Shown here one piece after another: positions 44,946-54,320 of a DNA stretch of 64,000 nucleotides. The translations under genes and the position numbers were made by a program. The notes below the pieces were generated by a model. That model was given only the letters and a program-made list of their open reading frames with translations. It had not been told where the DNA came from and did not search any database. Location: assembly GCF_020010905.1 (NCBI RefSeq), contig NZ_JAGJBY010000002.1, positions 372,001 to 436,000 of the forward strand, given 5' to 3'. The stretch is from Streptomyces acidiscabies (GTDB lineage: Bacteria; Actinomycetota; Actinomycetes; Streptomycetales; Streptomycetaceae). Numbering within the stretch: position 1 is the first letter of the stretch; the number at the start of each line of letters is the position of its first letter.

Positions 44946-45881
44946 CTACCCTCCCCCGCCCACCCCTTGCCTCCTCCACAGCCACTTCTGCACCAGCAGC
45001 GTTATTACCCCGGCCAGCACGATGCCCAAGAGGTTCAGTAGGAGTTGGGCCGTTGAGCCCCAGGTTTGGCTGGGGTCTCCGTATGTGAGGGCTACCGCTG
45101 CGTTTGCTGCTGCTGGGACTGTGGTGACCGAGATCGCTACTCCTACCAGGGCTCCCGATTTTGCTGATGTCAGGGAGAGGGTGCCTGCTGCTCCTGCCAG
45201 GAGCGCTACTACGAAGCTGAACGCGTCCGGCGCGTAGACGAACGCCGTGTTGGGGCGGTCGCCCTCCAGGTCGGACTCGTGGAACTGGTGTGTTGCGTCC
45301 ATGAGCCAGCTGAAGGCAACTGTTAGGACCATTGCCACCGCGAAGCCGACCAAGAGGGCGGTCAGGGCGCGGAGCGCTAGGCGTGGGGCCTTGCGGACGA
45401 TCGAGGTTGATAGCGCTGCCAGGGGGCCGAACTCCGGGCCCACCGCCATCGCGCCGACGATCAGGATCGCGTTGTCCAGCACGACTCCGCACGCCGCGAT
45501 CATCGTCGCCAGCGTGAGGAAAGCGACGTACGTCCAGGAGAGCGTCGACTCCTCGTGGGTCGCGTCGGTGAGGTGTTCCCACAGGACCGCGTCCGCCCCC
45601 TCGCCCGGCGCCTCCGCTTCCGCCTTGTCCGCGCGGAGGGACAGGGAGAGGTCGATGTTCTCTACGGCGATGGAACCCGTGCGGTCCAGGCCGAGGTCTT
45701 GGAGGGCCGTGAGGAGTCCGTCGCCGGCCTCGCGGGCGACGTCGCACAGGACGACGTCGCCGGCGGGGTTGCGGGCGGCGCCGGGGAGGACGACCAGGTG
45801 GGTGGTGCCCACCGTCTTCTCGATGAGGCGGACCGCGTCGTCCGTGGTGTCGGGCGGGGTGATGAGGCGCAGGTGCAGCAT
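44946..45881 (-). CDS. DUF389 membrane protein
   Basis: The protein has 311 residues. The N-terminal about 110 residues are soluble; the rest has about six membrane segments including the conserved LDNAILIVGAMAVGPEFGPL of DUF389. Function is unknown; the family has been suggested to be transporters. The last segment ends WLWRRQGVGGGG. It ends at the repeat-rich spacer; coaA lies 9 bp upstream on the same strand. Confidence 0.88.
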   Translation of the reverse strand: MLHLRLITPPDTTDDAVRLIEKTVGTTHLVVLPGAARNPAGDVVLCDVAREAGDGLLTALQDLGLDRTGSIAVENIDLSLSLRADKAEAEAPGEGADAVLWEHLTDATHEESTLSWTYVAFLTLATMIAACGVVLDNAILIVGAMAVGPEFGPLAALSTSIVRKAPRLALRALTALLVGFAVAMVLTVAFSWLMDATHQFHESDLEGDRPNTAFVYAPDAFSFVVALLAGAAGTLSLTSAKSGALVGVAISVTTVPAAANAAVALTYGDPSQTWGSTAQLLLNLLGIVLAGVITLLVQKWLWRRQGVGGGG

Positions 45882-45890
45882 CGGCGGCTT

Positions 45891-46880
45891 TCAGAGTTTG
45901 CGCAGGTGCAGGCGCTGGACCTTGTGGTCGGGCCCTTTGCGGACGATCAGGGTCGCACGGCCACGGGTCGGGGCGATGTTCTCCAGCAGGTTGGGCTTGT
46001 TGATGGTGCGCCAGAGGGTGCGGGCGTAGTCGAGGGCCTCGGGCTCGGAGACCTGCGTGTACTTGCGGAAGTACGAGTCCGGGTCCTGGAAAGCCGTGGC
46101 CCGGAGCTTGCGGAACCGGTTGAGGTACCAGCGCTCGATGTCGTCGGCGGCGGCGTCGACGTACACGCTGAAGTCGAAGTAGTCCGCGAGCCCGACCCGC
46201 GTACGGCCGTCCGTGCCCGGCAGGGCCGGCTGGAGGACGTTGAGGCCCTCGACGATGAGGATGTCGGGGCGGCGGACCGTCAGTTTCTCGTCCGGGACGA
46301 TGTCGTAGATCAGGTGGGAGTAGACGGGGGCCGTCACCTCGTCCTTGCCCGCCTTGATGTCGGCGACGAAGCGTGTCAGGGCGCGGCGGTCGTACGACTC
46401 GGGGAAGCCCTTGCGGGACATCAGGCCCCGGGACTCCAGTTCGCGGGTGGGCAGCAGGAAGCCGTCCGTCGTGACCAGCTCGACGCGGGGGTGTTCCGGC
46501 CAGCGGGACAGGAGCGCCTGGAGGAGGCGGGCCACGGTGGACTTTCCTACGGCGACCGAACCGGCGACGCCTATCACGAACGGCGTACCCGACTGGGAAC
46601 CCCGTTCGCCCAGGAACGTGTTGAGCGCGCCCCGCAGGCCGTCCGTGGCACCGACGTACAGGTTGAGGAGGCGGGAGAGCGGGAGGTAGATGTCCCGCAC
46701 CTCGTCCAGGTCGATGACGTCGCCGAGGCCGCGCAGCTTCTCGACCTCCTCCGCCGTCAGTGACAGGGGGGTTTTGTTCCGCAGCGCGCTCCACTCGGAG
46801 CGGGTGAGGTCGAGGTAGGGAGTCGCCTCCGGCCTGTGCCGGTGGGCGCTCCGGGGGATCGGGGAGACCGGAGAGATCAC
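45891..46880 (-). CDS. coaA: Pantothenate kinase, type I
   Basis: 329 residues with a GTG start. P-loop [12 protein letters not shown] (104-115); [19 protein letters not shown] and [12 protein letters not shown] match the CoaA family. First and rate-limiting step of CoA synthesis. An ATG at 46887 is out of frame. Followed closely by the DUF389 gene and divergent from the surface-protein cluster. Confidence 0.96.
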   Translation of the reverse strand: MISPVSPIPRSAHRHRPEATPYLDLTRSEWSALRNKTPLSLTAEEVEKLRGLGDVIDLDEVRDIYLPLSRLLNLYVGATDGLRGALNTFLGERGSQSGTPFVIGVAGSVAVGKSTVARLLQALLSRWPEHPRVELVTTDGFLLPTRELESRGLMSRKGFPESYDRRALTRFVADIKAGKDEVTAPVYSHLIYDIVPDEKLTVRRPDILIVEGLNVLQPALPGTDGRTRVGLADYFDFSVYVDAAADDIERWYLNRFRKLRATAFQDPDSYFRKYTQVSEPEALDYARTLWRTINKPNLLENIAPTRGRATLIVRKGPDHKVQRLHLRKL

Positions 46881-47017
46881 AGTCCATTGTTAACGGAGTT
46901 TGAACGGGGCGGGAGGTGGGGTCCGTCACGCCGGGGGCCAAGTCGCGTACAACCGTTGCTGTGTGCCGGCTGTCCAACGGGGCACTTCGGGCTGCATGGG
47001 AGATGAGGGGGCGCGGT

Positions 47018-48205
47018 ATGCGTGGTGGGCCAGGCGTGGTGAGAGCGTTCGCGGTGGGGGCCGTGGCGGTGTTGCTGGGGGCCGTCGGGGTGACGGGGGC
47101 CGGGGCGGAGACGGCTTCTCCCTCGCCGTCCATTTCCGGATCGCCGTCGCCGTCCGTGTCGCCGTCGTCCAGCGGGTCGCCGTCCGCGCGGGCCGTCGCC
47201 GATCCCGTGGACGTGCGGATGTCGATCGGCTTCCCGCCCGGCGATGTCGCTCCCGGCAGCCGGGTCTTCCTCACGGCCAAGGCGGCGATCGTCAGTGGGG
47301 CGCCGGCCAAGCTGACGGCGGTCTTCCGGATTCCGGCCGGGATGGAGTACCTCTCCGACCAGTCGGACCATGACGAGACCAAGGAGTGCGCGAACTCCGC
47401 CGACAAGCGGACCGTGACCTGTACGTCGCAGTACACCCCGGCGCATGGGCTGTCGTACCGGCTCCAGATGATGCTCAGTGACCATGTGAAGCCCGGCACC
47501 GACCTGCCGATCACTGCCACGGCCGCCACCGGCGACGAGCCGGACGCGAATCCGGCCGACAACACGGCGTCGACGACCCTCCAGGTGCGTACGGGGGCCG
47601 ACTTCGGGGTGAAGTGGTTCTCCCCGAAGACGTCCGTGAAGCCGGGGGAGTCGGTCACGACGAAGCTGGTCGTCACCAACCACTCCGACCGGACCTCTCG
47701 GGGGCCCGGGGGCGTGGAGATGTCGACCCTCAACGCCGGCCAGCCGCTCTGGCCGTACGAGTCGCCCGGACTGCCCTGCTGGGCCGACAACTACCACTGG
47801 ATCTGCGAGTGGGAGGCGGGGTTCGCCCCGGGGGAGAGCCGCACCTTCGTCTTCAAGTGGCGGTTCCCCGCCGACAGCGCCGGGAAGACGGTGCAGGCGT
47901 GGGCCGGGACCCTCTTCGACGACGCCGACGACCCGGTGCGCGGCAACGACAGCGATGAGCTGGTCTTCAAGATCGGCAAGGTGTCCGGTACGCCGTCGCC
48001 GACACCCAGCGCTTCCGCCTCCGTCTCCGCTTCTCCCACGCCGACCTCCACGCCCACTCCCGCGCCGTCGGGGCTCGGCGGGGGCGGCAACCTCGCGGCC
48101 ACCGGTGCCGGGGTCGGGCCCGAGGTGCTGGGCGGGGCCGTTGGGATGGTCGTCGTCGGGGGTGCGCTGTTCGTTCTCGTGCAGAGGCGGAGGCGGGTGC
48201 GGTGA
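47018..48205 (+). CDS. LAxTG-anchored surface protein 1
   Basis: The protein has 395 residues. ATG 47018 is preceded by GAGGGGG at 6 nt and opens a signal peptide (MRGGPGVVRAFAVGAVAVLL...GAGA). A Ser/Pro-rich linker precedes two beta-sandwich (DUF11/CARDB-like) regions. The C-terminal sorting signal NLAATG is followed by a membrane segment and QRRRRVR. LAxTG is the motif used by actinobacterial class E sortases; no sortase gene is in the window. It overlaps the next paralogue (GTGATG). Confidence 0.85.
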   Translation: MRGGPGVVRAFAVGAVAVLLGAVGVTGAGAETASPSPSISGSPSPSVSPSSSGSPSARAVADPVDVRMSIGFPPGDVAPGSRVFLTAKAAIVSGAPAKLTAVFRIPAGMEYLSDQSDHDETKECANSADKRTVTCTSQYTPAHGLSYRLQMMLSDHVKPGTDLPITATAATGDEPDANPADNTASTTLQVRTGADFGVKWFSPKTSVKPGESVTTKLVVTNHSDRTSRGPGGVEMSTLNAGQPLWPYESPGLPCWADNYHWICEWEAGFAPGESRTFVFKWRFPADSAGKTVQAWAGTLFDDADDPVRGNDSDELVFKIGKVSGTPSPTPSASASVSASPTPTSTPTPAPSGLGGGGNLAATGAGVGPEVLGGAVGMVVVGGALFVLVQRRRRVR

Positions 48206-49413
48206 TGCTCGGGCGGGGAGTGTGGGTCGCTGCGGCGGCCGGGGTGGCGGTGGTGTCGCTGGCCGTGGGGCCGGTGGCTCGGGCGGAGGGGGGTTCGGGG
48301 TCGCCGTCTCCTTCGCCGTCGTCGTCCTCGTCGTCTGAGGGGCCGGGTACGCCGTCGCCGTCCGGGACGGGTACGTCCAGTCCGGCGCCGTCCGTGTCGC
48401 CGTCCGCGTCCGCGCGGGCCGAGCCTCATATCGACGCCACCACCCGGATGTGGCCCGACCTCGGGACCCTCTGGGCCGGGGAGTCGTTCGGGATCTGGGC
48501 CATCGCGGAGAACCTCTACGACACGACGCCGCAGCTCGCGCTGAAGCTGACGTTGCCCGAGGGGGTGACGTACGAGGGGAACATGGCCGGGCAGACGAAC
48601 GGGACCTGTACGCCGTCCGGGGCGCGGGTGTTGACCTGTCTCGCCGATGACGGGAACACCAAGGAGGTCACGGCGAAGATCAAGGTCAAGGTCGGTGCCG
48701 GGCTGCCGCCGATGACCGACCTGAAGTTCACGGCGGTCGCGGACATCGGGGACACCGTCGACCCCAACCCCTCGAACAACAGCATCGATTCGACGGTCAC
48801 CGTCATGGAGAAGGCCGATGTCGGGGTCGAGTGGAGCATGACGCCGTCGGGGCCCGTCGCGGCCGGGACGGAGGTGAAGACCGTGTTCACCGTGACCAAC
48901 CACGGGCCCGGGGTCTCGCGGGTCGGGACCGTGAAGTTCTATCCGGGGTTCGACTACTGGCCCACGAGCGCGCCGGTGTATCCGCCGTGCTGGACCGATC
49001 CCGGGGTGATCATCTGCGACCGGGCGGGGGACATGGCGCCGGGGGAGACCTTCTCGTACACGTTCACGTGGAAGTTCCCGAAGAAGGCGGTGGGGACGAC
49101 GTACCGGATGCGGGGTGAGCTGTACGGGGCCAGTCGGCACGATCCCGTCGCCGCGAACGACCAGGCGGATGCGGTGTTCAGGATCGTGAAGGCGGGGGCT
49201 TCGGCCGGGCCCACACCGTCGGCGTCCGCCACGCCTTCCTCGCGGCCCGCGCCCGCGCCTTCGGCCGCCGGGGGCGGGGGGAATCTCGCGTCCACCGGGG
49301 CCGGGGGTCTGGGGCCGGTGCTGTGGGGTGCGGTGGGGGCGGTCGTCCTCGGCGGGGCGCTGTTCGCGGTGGTGGGGACCAGGGTGCGACGACGTGCTCT
49401 GGACGAGCGGTAG
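48205..49413 (+). CDS. LAxTG-anchored surface protein 2
   Basis: The protein has 402 residues. ATG 48205 shares a base with the stop before it; a GTG at 48202 is an alternative. Signal peptide (VAAAAGVAVVSLAVGPVARA), Ser/Pro linker, two DUF11-like domains (VKVGAGLPPMTDLKFTAVAD, then FTVTNHGPGVSRVGTVKF), and NLASTG sorting signal with a membrane helix. The second domain has two conserved Cys (PPCWTDPGVIICD) that also occur in the paralogues (LPCWADNYHWICE; SACVADPGVLYCD), probably a disulfide. Confidence 0.85.
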   Translation: MLGRGVWVAAAAGVAVVSLAVGPVARAEGGSGSPSPSPSSSSSSEGPGTPSPSGTGTSSPAPSVSPSASARAEPHIDATTRMWPDLGTLWAGESFGIWAIAENLYDTTPQLALKLTLPEGVTYEGNMAGQTNGTCTPSGARVLTCLADDGNTKEVTAKIKVKVGAGLPPMTDLKFTAVADIGDTVDPNPSNNSIDSTVTVMEKADVGVEWSMTPSGPVAAGTEVKTVFTVTNHGPGVSRVGTVKFYPGFDYWPTSAPVYPPCWTDPGVIICDRAGDMAPGETFSYTFTWKFPKKAVGTTYRMRGELYGASRHDPVAANDQADAVFRIVKAGASAGPTPSASATPSSRPAPAPSAAGGGGNLASTGAGGLGPVLWGAVGAVVLGGALFAVVGTRVRRRALDER

Positions 49414-49433
49414 AGGACTGAGGGAGGAACGGG

Positions 49434-50918
49434 ATGTCTGTACGAGGGGGACGTGCCGCTGTTGCGGTGGGCGCGGCGGCGTTGGCGTTGCTGGCGGGGC
49501 CGGGGGCGGGGGCCTGGGCGGCGGACGGGGGTGGGCCGGGGGCGGCTGGGTCTGGGTTTGGCTCTGCCGGGGCCGGGGCCGGACCCGGGGCGGAGTTGGC
49601 GGGGCAGGGGGCTGCCGGGGCGAGGTCGGTCGGGGCCGGTCGAGGGCCGGGCGGGTCGGGGGCGGCCGGGGTCGGGGCGGGGGAGGCGTTGGGTGGTGTG
49701 CCCGCGCCTGGGGCGGGTGGGACCGGGTCGGGGGCCGGGTCTGCCGGGTCCGAGGTCCGGGCTGGGGAGGCGTCGAGTGGGACGCCGGCACCTGGGGCGG
49801 GTGGCGTGCCCGTGCCGGGGGCGGGGATTGAGCCGGTGCCCGGTACCGCGCCCGAGCCCGAGCCCGGGGCTGAGCCTGCGCCCGTGCCCGGTGGTGTACC
49901 CGCTCCTGCGCCGGATGGTGTACCCGCGCCTGGTGCCGGGGGCGGGCCGGGTAAGGCGCCCGTACCGGTCGATGTCATATCGCGGCTCTACCCCGACGAC
50001 GACCTCATCGCGCCCGGCCGGCCGCTGGACATCCGGGCCGTCGCGGACGTCGAGAAGGGGAGCGTGACGAAGCTCGGGCTCACCTTGAAGCTGCCCGCCG
50101 GGGTCACGTACGTGAAGGATCTCGACAACGCGAGCAACGGGGTCTGCAAGCCGTCCGCCGACGGGCGGAGCGTCAGCTGTGTGCCGGCCCAGGGGCTGGA
50201 GCTGCTGTCGGCGTACCTGCGGGTCAAGGTCGGTGCGGACGTGGCGCCCGGTACGGAGCTGGTGTTCACCACGACCGCCGATATCGGGGACGCGGTCGAC
50301 AGCGCGCCGGAGAACAACGTCGCGTCGGCGAAGGTCGGGGTCAGGGTGCCCGCCGACCTCGGGATCGAGTGGACCACCGCGCCCAAGGGGCCGGTGAAGG
50401 TCGGTGAGTCCGTGCCGACGGAGGTGACCGTCACCAACCACGGTCCCGGGCCGGTCCGGGTCAATGCCGCACACCTCAATATCGGTTTCGACTACTGGCC
50501 CGAGCTCGGTTACGACAGTGCCTGTGTGGCCGACCCGGGTGTCCTGTACTGCGACATCGAGAAGGACCTCGAACGCGGCGAGTCCGTGAAGTTCGCGTTC
50601 ACCTGGAAGTTCCCCAAGAAGGCGGCGGGTACGGTCTTCCGGGTGCCGACCCGGATCTACAGCTCCAGCCCGCTGGACGGCAACCGGACGAACGACCGTA
50701 CGGAGCTGGTGTTCAGGATCGCGAAGCCGGGGACTCCGAAGCCCACCCCCACTCCGACCCCGACCACCTCGCCGTCGTCGATGCCGTCCCCGGCGGGCGG
50801 CGGAGGCCAACTCGCCGCGACCGGCGCCGGGTTCCCGGTGGCCGGGCTCACGGCGGGCGCGGGTGCGCTGGTCCTGACGGGCGGCGCACTCGTCGTACGG
50901 CGGCGGCGTTCGTCGTAA
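49434..50918 (+). CDS. LAxTG-anchored surface protein 3 with long Gly/Ala/Pro-rich stalk
   Basis: The protein has 494 residues, ATG 49434 with GGAGG at 6-10 nt. Signal peptide, then about 140 residues of low-complexity GAGxGP / PAPGAGG sequence (about 31-175), two DUF11-like domains homologous to those of its neighbours, and QLAATG sorting signal. The stalk is the main difference from the two upstream paralogues and could lift the domains from the wall. Followed by a terminator. Confidence 0.85.
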   Translation: MSVRGGRAAVAVGAAALALLAGPGAGAWAADGGGPGAAGSGFGSAGAGAGPGAELAGQGAAGARSVGAGRGPGGSGAAGVGAGEALGGVPAPGAGGTGSGAGSAGSEVRAGEASSGTPAPGAGGVPVPGAGIEPVPGTAPEPEPGAEPAPVPGGVPAPAPDGVPAPGAGGGPGKAPVPVDVISRLYPDDDLIAPGRPLDIRAVADVEKGSVTKLGLTLKLPAGVTYVKDLDNASNGVCKPSADGRSVSCVPAQGLELLSAYLRVKVGADVAPGTELVFTTTADIGDAVDSAPENNVASAKVGVRVPADLGIEWTTAPKGPVKVGESVPTEVTVTNHGPGPVRVNAAHLNIGFDYWPELGYDSACVADPGVLYCDIEKDLERGESVKFAFTWKFPKKAAGTVFRVPTRIYSSSPLDGNRTNDRTELVFRIAKPGTPKPTPTPTPTTSPSSMPSPAGGGGQLAATGAGFPVAGLTAGAGALVLTGGALVVRRRRSS

Positions 50919-50937
50919 GGCGTTCTCGTGAGGTCTG

Positions 50938-50972
50938 TTCCCGCCGGGGTGCGAAAACCCGGCGGGAATTTC
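50938..50972 (+). terminator. Terminator after the surface-protein cluster
   Basis: TTCCCGCCGGG / CCCGGCGGGAA, 11-bp perfect stem, loop GTGCGAAAA, followed by TTTCC. Confidence 0.85.
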
Positions 50973-51016
50973 CGATATCGGGCACGCTGGACCCTGTTTT
51001 GGTGCTGGAACCGGCC

Positions 51017-51022
51017 TAGGCT
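51017..51022 (+). promoter_or_regulatory. Candidate -10 element (TAGGCT) 7 nt before glmS ATG
   Basis: TAGGCT then GCCGCGC then ATG. No Shine-Dalgarno sequence is present, suggesting a leaderless glmS mRNA. The -35 match is poor. Confidence 0.45.
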
Positions 51023-51029
51023 GCCGCGC

Positions 51030-52877
51030 ATGTGCGGAATCGTGGGATACGTGGGGTCTCAGTCGGCGCTCGATGTCGTGATGGGGGGACTGAAGCGGCT
51101 GGAGTATCGCGGGTACGACTCGGCAGGGGTGGCCGTGCCTGCGGACGGGGGGCTCGCCTCCGCCAAGCGGGCCGGGAAGCTCGTCAATCTGGAGAAGGAA
51201 CTGGTGCAGCGGCCGTTGCCGGCCGGGGGGACGGGGATCGGGCACACGCGGTGGGCGACCCATGGCGGGCCGACCGACGCCAACGCCCATCCGCACCTCG
51301 ACAACGCCGGCCGCGTCGCCGTCGTCCACAACGGGATCATCGAGAACTTCGCCGCGCTGCGGGCCGAACTCGCCGAGCGCGGGCACGCGTTGGTGTCCGA
51401 GACCGACACCGAGGTCGTCGCGCACCTGCTCGCCGAGGAGTTCTCGGGGTGCGCGGACCTCGCGGAGGCGATGCGGCTCGTGTGCCGGCGCCTGGAGGGC
51501 GCGTTCACGCTGGTCGCCGTGCACGCGGACGAGCCGGACGTCGTCGTCGGCGCCCGGCGCAACTCGCCGCTGGTCGTGGGGGTCGGCGAGGGGGAGGCGT
51601 TCCTCGCGTCCGACGTCGCCGCGTTCATCGCGCACACCCGCTCCGCGATCGAGCTGGGGCAGGACCAGGTCGTCGAGCTGCGCCGCGACCGGGTCACCGT
51701 CACCGGGTTCGACGGGGCGCCGGCCGCCGTCCGCTCGTACCACGTCGACTGGGACGCCTCCGCCGCCGAGAAGGGCGGGTACGACTACTTCATGCTCAAG
51801 GAGATCGCCGAGCAGCCGAAGGCGGTCGCCGACACGCTGCTCGGGCGGATCGACGGTGCCGGGTCGCTCGTGCTCGACGAAGTCCGTATCTCCGCCTCCG
51901 AGTTGAGGGAGGTCGACAAGGTCGTCATCGTCGCCTGCGGGACCGCCTTCCACGCCGGGCTCATCGCGAAGTACGCGATCGAGCACTGGACGCGGATTCC
52001 CTGTGAGGTGGAGCTGGCGAGCGAGTTCCGGTACCGGGATCCCATTCTCGACGGGCGGTCGCTGGTCATCGCGATCTCGCAGTCGGGGGAGACGATGGAC
52101 ACGCTGATGGCGCTGCGGCACGCCCGCGAGCAGGGGTCCAAGGTGCTCGCCATCTGCAACACCAACGGGTCGACCATCCCCCGCGAGTCCGACGCCGTCC
52201 TCTACACGCACGCCGGGCCCGAGGTCGCCGTCGCCTCCACCAAGGCGTTCCTGACGCAGCTCGTCGCCTGCTACCTCGTCGCCCTGTACCTCGGGCAGGT
52301 GCGCGGGACGAAGTGGGGGGACGAGATCCGGGCCGTCGTGCGGGACCTCGCGCGGATCTCCGGGGAGGTCGAGCGGGTGCTCGAAACGATGGAGCCCGTA
52401 CGGGAGTTGGCGCGGTCGCTGGCCGACAAGAAGACGGTGCTGTTCCTCGGGCGGCATGTGGGATACCCCGTCGCGCTGGAAGGGGCGCTGAAACTCAAGG
52501 AGTTGGCGTACATGCACGCCGAGGGGTTCGCTGCGGGGGAGTTGAAGCACGGGCCCATCGCCCTCATCGAGGACGACCTTCCCGTCGTCGTGGTCGTGCC
52601 CTCGCCCCGGGGGCGGTCCGTGCTGCACGACAAGATCGTGTCCAACATCCAGGAGATCCGGGCGCGGGGGGCTCGGACGATCGTCATCGCGGAGGAGGGG
52701 GACGAGGCGGTGGTGCCGTACGCGGATCATCTCGTGCGGATTCCCGCTACGCCGACGTTGCTTCAACCGCTGGTGGCCACCGTGCCGTTGCAGGTGTTCG
52801 CGTGTGAGCTGGCTACGGCTCGGGGGAACGAGGTGGATCAGCCTCGGAACCTGGCGAAGTCGGTGACGGTGGAGTAG
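51030..52877 (+). CDS. glmS: Glutamine-fructose-6-phosphate aminotransferase
   Basis: 615 residues. MCGIVGYVG places the catalytic Cys at position 2; the glutaminase domain has HNGIIENFAALR and GHTRWATHG. Two SIS domains (VIVACGTAFHAG, ISQSGETMDTLMALRHA) form the isomerase half; the C-terminus is RNLAKSVTVE. It makes glucosamine-6-phosphate, the substrate feeding GlmM. No glmS ribozyme is seen. Streptomycetes often have a second glmS, so this may be one of two. Confidence 0.97.
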   Translation: MCGIVGYVGSQSALDVVMGGLKRLEYRGYDSAGVAVPADGGLASAKRAGKLVNLEKELVQRPLPAGGTGIGHTRWATHGGPTDANAHPHLDNAGRVAVVHNGIIENFAALRAELAERGHALVSETDTEVVAHLLAEEFSGCADLAEAMRLVCRRLEGAFTLVAVHADEPDVVVGARRNSPLVVGVGEGEAFLASDVAAFIAHTRSAIELGQDQVVELRRDRVTVTGFDGAPAAVRSYHVDWDASAAEKGGYDYFMLKEIAEQPKAVADTLLGRIDGAGSLVLDEVRISASELREVDKVVIVACGTAFHAGLIAKYAIEHWTRIPCEVELASEFRYRDPILDGRSLVIAISQSGETMDTLMALRHAREQGSKVLAICNTNGSTIPRESDAVLYTHAGPEVAVASTKAFLTQLVACYLVALYLGQVRGTKWGDEIRAVVRDLARISGEVERVLETMEPVRELARSLADKKTVLFLGRHVGYPVALEGALKLKELAYMHAEGFAAGELKHGPIALIEDDLPVVVVVPSPRGRSVLHDKIVSNIQEIRARGARTIVIAEEGDEAVVPYADHLVRIPATPTLLQPLVATVPLQVFACELATARGNEVDQPRNLAKSVTVE

Positions 52878-52888
52878 GGGGCGGGGTC

Positions 52889-52925
52889 GGCCCGTCGGGG
52901 GAGTCCGGCGGGCCGTCGCTTTTTG
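52889..52925 (+). terminator. Terminator after glmS
   Basis: GGCCCGTCGG / CCGGCGGGCC (one G-U) with a short loop, then GTCGCTTTTTGG. It lies between convergent glmS and the SDR gene. Confidence 0.8.
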
Positions 52926-52935
52926 GAGCTCGGGG

Positions 52936-53622
52936 TCAGGCGACCGTCATTCCGCCGTCCACCGGCAGGATCGAGCCCGTGACGTACTCCGCGCCGATCA
53001 GGTAGCGGATCGCCTCCGCGACGTCCGCCGGGTCGCCGACCCTGCCCGCCGGGACCGTGTCGGCCGCCGCCTTGAACTGGGCCTGCCTGGCGTCCTCCGG
53101 GAGGAAGGACCACCACGGGGTGTCGACGGCTCCGGGGGAGACCGCGTTGACGCGGACGGGGGCGAGTTCGGCGGCCAGGGGAGACACGGCGCGCTCGATC
53201 GCGCCGTTCACCGCGGCCAGCGCGGTCGTGCCGGCCAGGGCCGAGCGGGCCGTGGCCGCCGAGAGGAGGGTGATCGAGCCCGTGACCTCGGCCTGCTGGA
53301 TCGCGAACAGGTACGGGAACAGCTTGCCCTCGAACGCGGCGCGTACGTCGGTGAGTTCGACGTCGGCGAGGGGGCCGAGGCCGACCGCGCCGGGGCTGAA
53401 CGCGAGGACCAGGTGGTCGATCGGGCCGGTCCGGGTGAAGAACTCCGCGACCTCGGTCTCGTCGGTGGCGTCCAGACGTACCGCCGTCGCCGGGATGTCG
53501 CGCGCGGCGTCGAGCCTCGCGGGGTCGCGGCCCGTGACGGTCACCTCCGCGCCGTCCGCCGCGAGCGCCTTCGCCGTGGCGAGGCCTATGCCGGAGGTTC
53601 CGCCCATGATCACTACACGCAT
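52936..53622 (-). CDS. SDR-family oxidoreductase lacking the usual YxxxK
   Basis: The protein has 228 residues. N-terminal MGGTSGIGLATA is the TGxxxGxG-type NAD(P) site, with VRLDATDETEV and VNAVSPGAVDTPWW and a PVDGGMTVA end as in classical SDRs. The Ser of the catalytic triad is in LLSAAT, but the expected Tyr-x3-Lys is replaced: the matching segment reads ALAAVNGAIE, with Leu and Asn where Tyr and Lys normally sit. It may be non-catalytic or use another mechanism. It is divergent from a TetR regulator, with an operator between them. Confidence 0.85.
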   Translation of the reverse strand: MRVVIMGGTSGIGLATAKALAADGAEVTVTGRDPARLDAARDIPATAVRLDATDETEVAEFFTRTGPIDHLVLAFSPGAVGLGPLADVELTDVRAAFEGKLFPYLFAIQQAEVTGSITLLSAATARSALAGTTALAAVNGAIERAVSPLAAELAPVRVNAVSPGAVDTPWWSFLPEDARQAQFKAAADTVPAGRVGDPADVAEAIRYLIGAEYVTGSILPVDGGMTVA

Positions 53623-53650
53623 GACAGTGCACCTTCTTTTCGGGACGTGG

Positions 53651-53673
53651 CGTCTCGTTTTTATATCGAGACG
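53651..53673. promoter_or_regulatory. Probable TetR operator in the SDR-tetR spacer
   Basis: CGTCTCG (53651-53657) and CGAGACG (53667-53673) form a perfect inverted repeat with a 9-nt AT-rich spacer. A second small repeat GACG-TGT-CGTC (53670-53680) overlaps the right arm. The palindrome covers the -35 region expected for the tetR promoter (-10 TAAAGT, 53684-53689). Confidence 0.7.
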
Positions 53674-53696
53674 TGTCGTCTTGTAAAGTGGCGGGC

Positions 53697-54269
53697 ATGA
53701 CGGGTGAACGACGGCCGGGCAGGCCGCGCAGTGCGCAGGCGCGGGGGGCGGTGCTCGCGGCGGCGATGGAGGGGCTGCGGGAGCACGGGTTCGCCGCGCT
53801 GACCATCGAGGGGATCGCCGCGCGGGCGGGGGTGGGGAAGCAGACGATCTACCGCTGGTGGCCGTCGAAGGCGGACGTGGTCCTCGATGCGCTGCTCGAT
53901 CGCGTGGAGGAGGGGATTCCGGTGCCGGACGAGGGGTCGTTGGCGGCGGATCTCACGGCGTTCCTCGCCGCGACGTTCAGGGAGAGCCATCATCGTCCCG
54001 TCCTGGTGGGGTTGATGGCTCAGGCCCTGCTCGATCCGGTCTTCGCGGCGGCCTTCCGGGAGCGGTTCCTGTTCAGCCGGCGGGCGGTGTTGCGGGAGTT
54101 GCTGGACCGGGCGGTGGGGCGGGGGGAGGTCGCGGGGGATGTGGACCCGGAGCTGCTGATCGACACGGTGTACGGGGTGTTGTGGTACCGGATGATGCTG
54201 GGGCACGCGGCGTTGGACGAGGCGGCGAGCCGGGAGCTGGCGGCGCTGGTGGTGAAGGCGGCGGGGTGA
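53697..54269 (+). CDS. TetR-family repressor
   Basis: The protein has 190 residues from ATG 53697. Helix-turn-helix LTIEGIAARAGVGKQTIYRW (about 36-55) and a C-terminal TetR_C-type domain (LLIDTVYGVLWYRMMLGHA). It most likely represses itself and the divergent SDR gene through the inverted repeat at 53651-53673. TAAAGT ends 7 nt before the ATG, a leaderless layout. Confidence 0.9.
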   Translation: MTGERRPGRPRSAQARGAVLAAAMEGLREHGFAALTIEGIAARAGVGKQTIYRWWPSKADVVLDALLDRVEEGIPVPDEGSLAADLTAFLAATFRESHHRPVLVGLMAQALLDPVFAAAFRERFLFSRRAVLRELLDRAVGRGEVAGDVDPELLIDTVYGVLWYRMMLGHAALDEAASRELAALVVKAAG

Positions 54270-54320
54270 GGCGGGGTCGCGCGCCGGGGTGTATCCGGTC
54301 CGGCGCGCGACGTGGAGCGG

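Noticed and set aside
44740-47790. 1,016-codon minus frame spanning repeats, coaA and surface protein 1
   Set aside because: Crosses the non-coding heptamer array and contradicts coaA and DUF389 frames.
50919-51029. glmS ribozyme or riboswitch
   Set aside because: The spacer contains only a terminator and a short promoter-like element; too short and unlike the ribozyme.
48954-52766. 1,270-codon antisense frame across surface protein 2/3 and glmS
   Set aside because: Shadow caused by GC-rich third positions; glmS on the other strand is certain.
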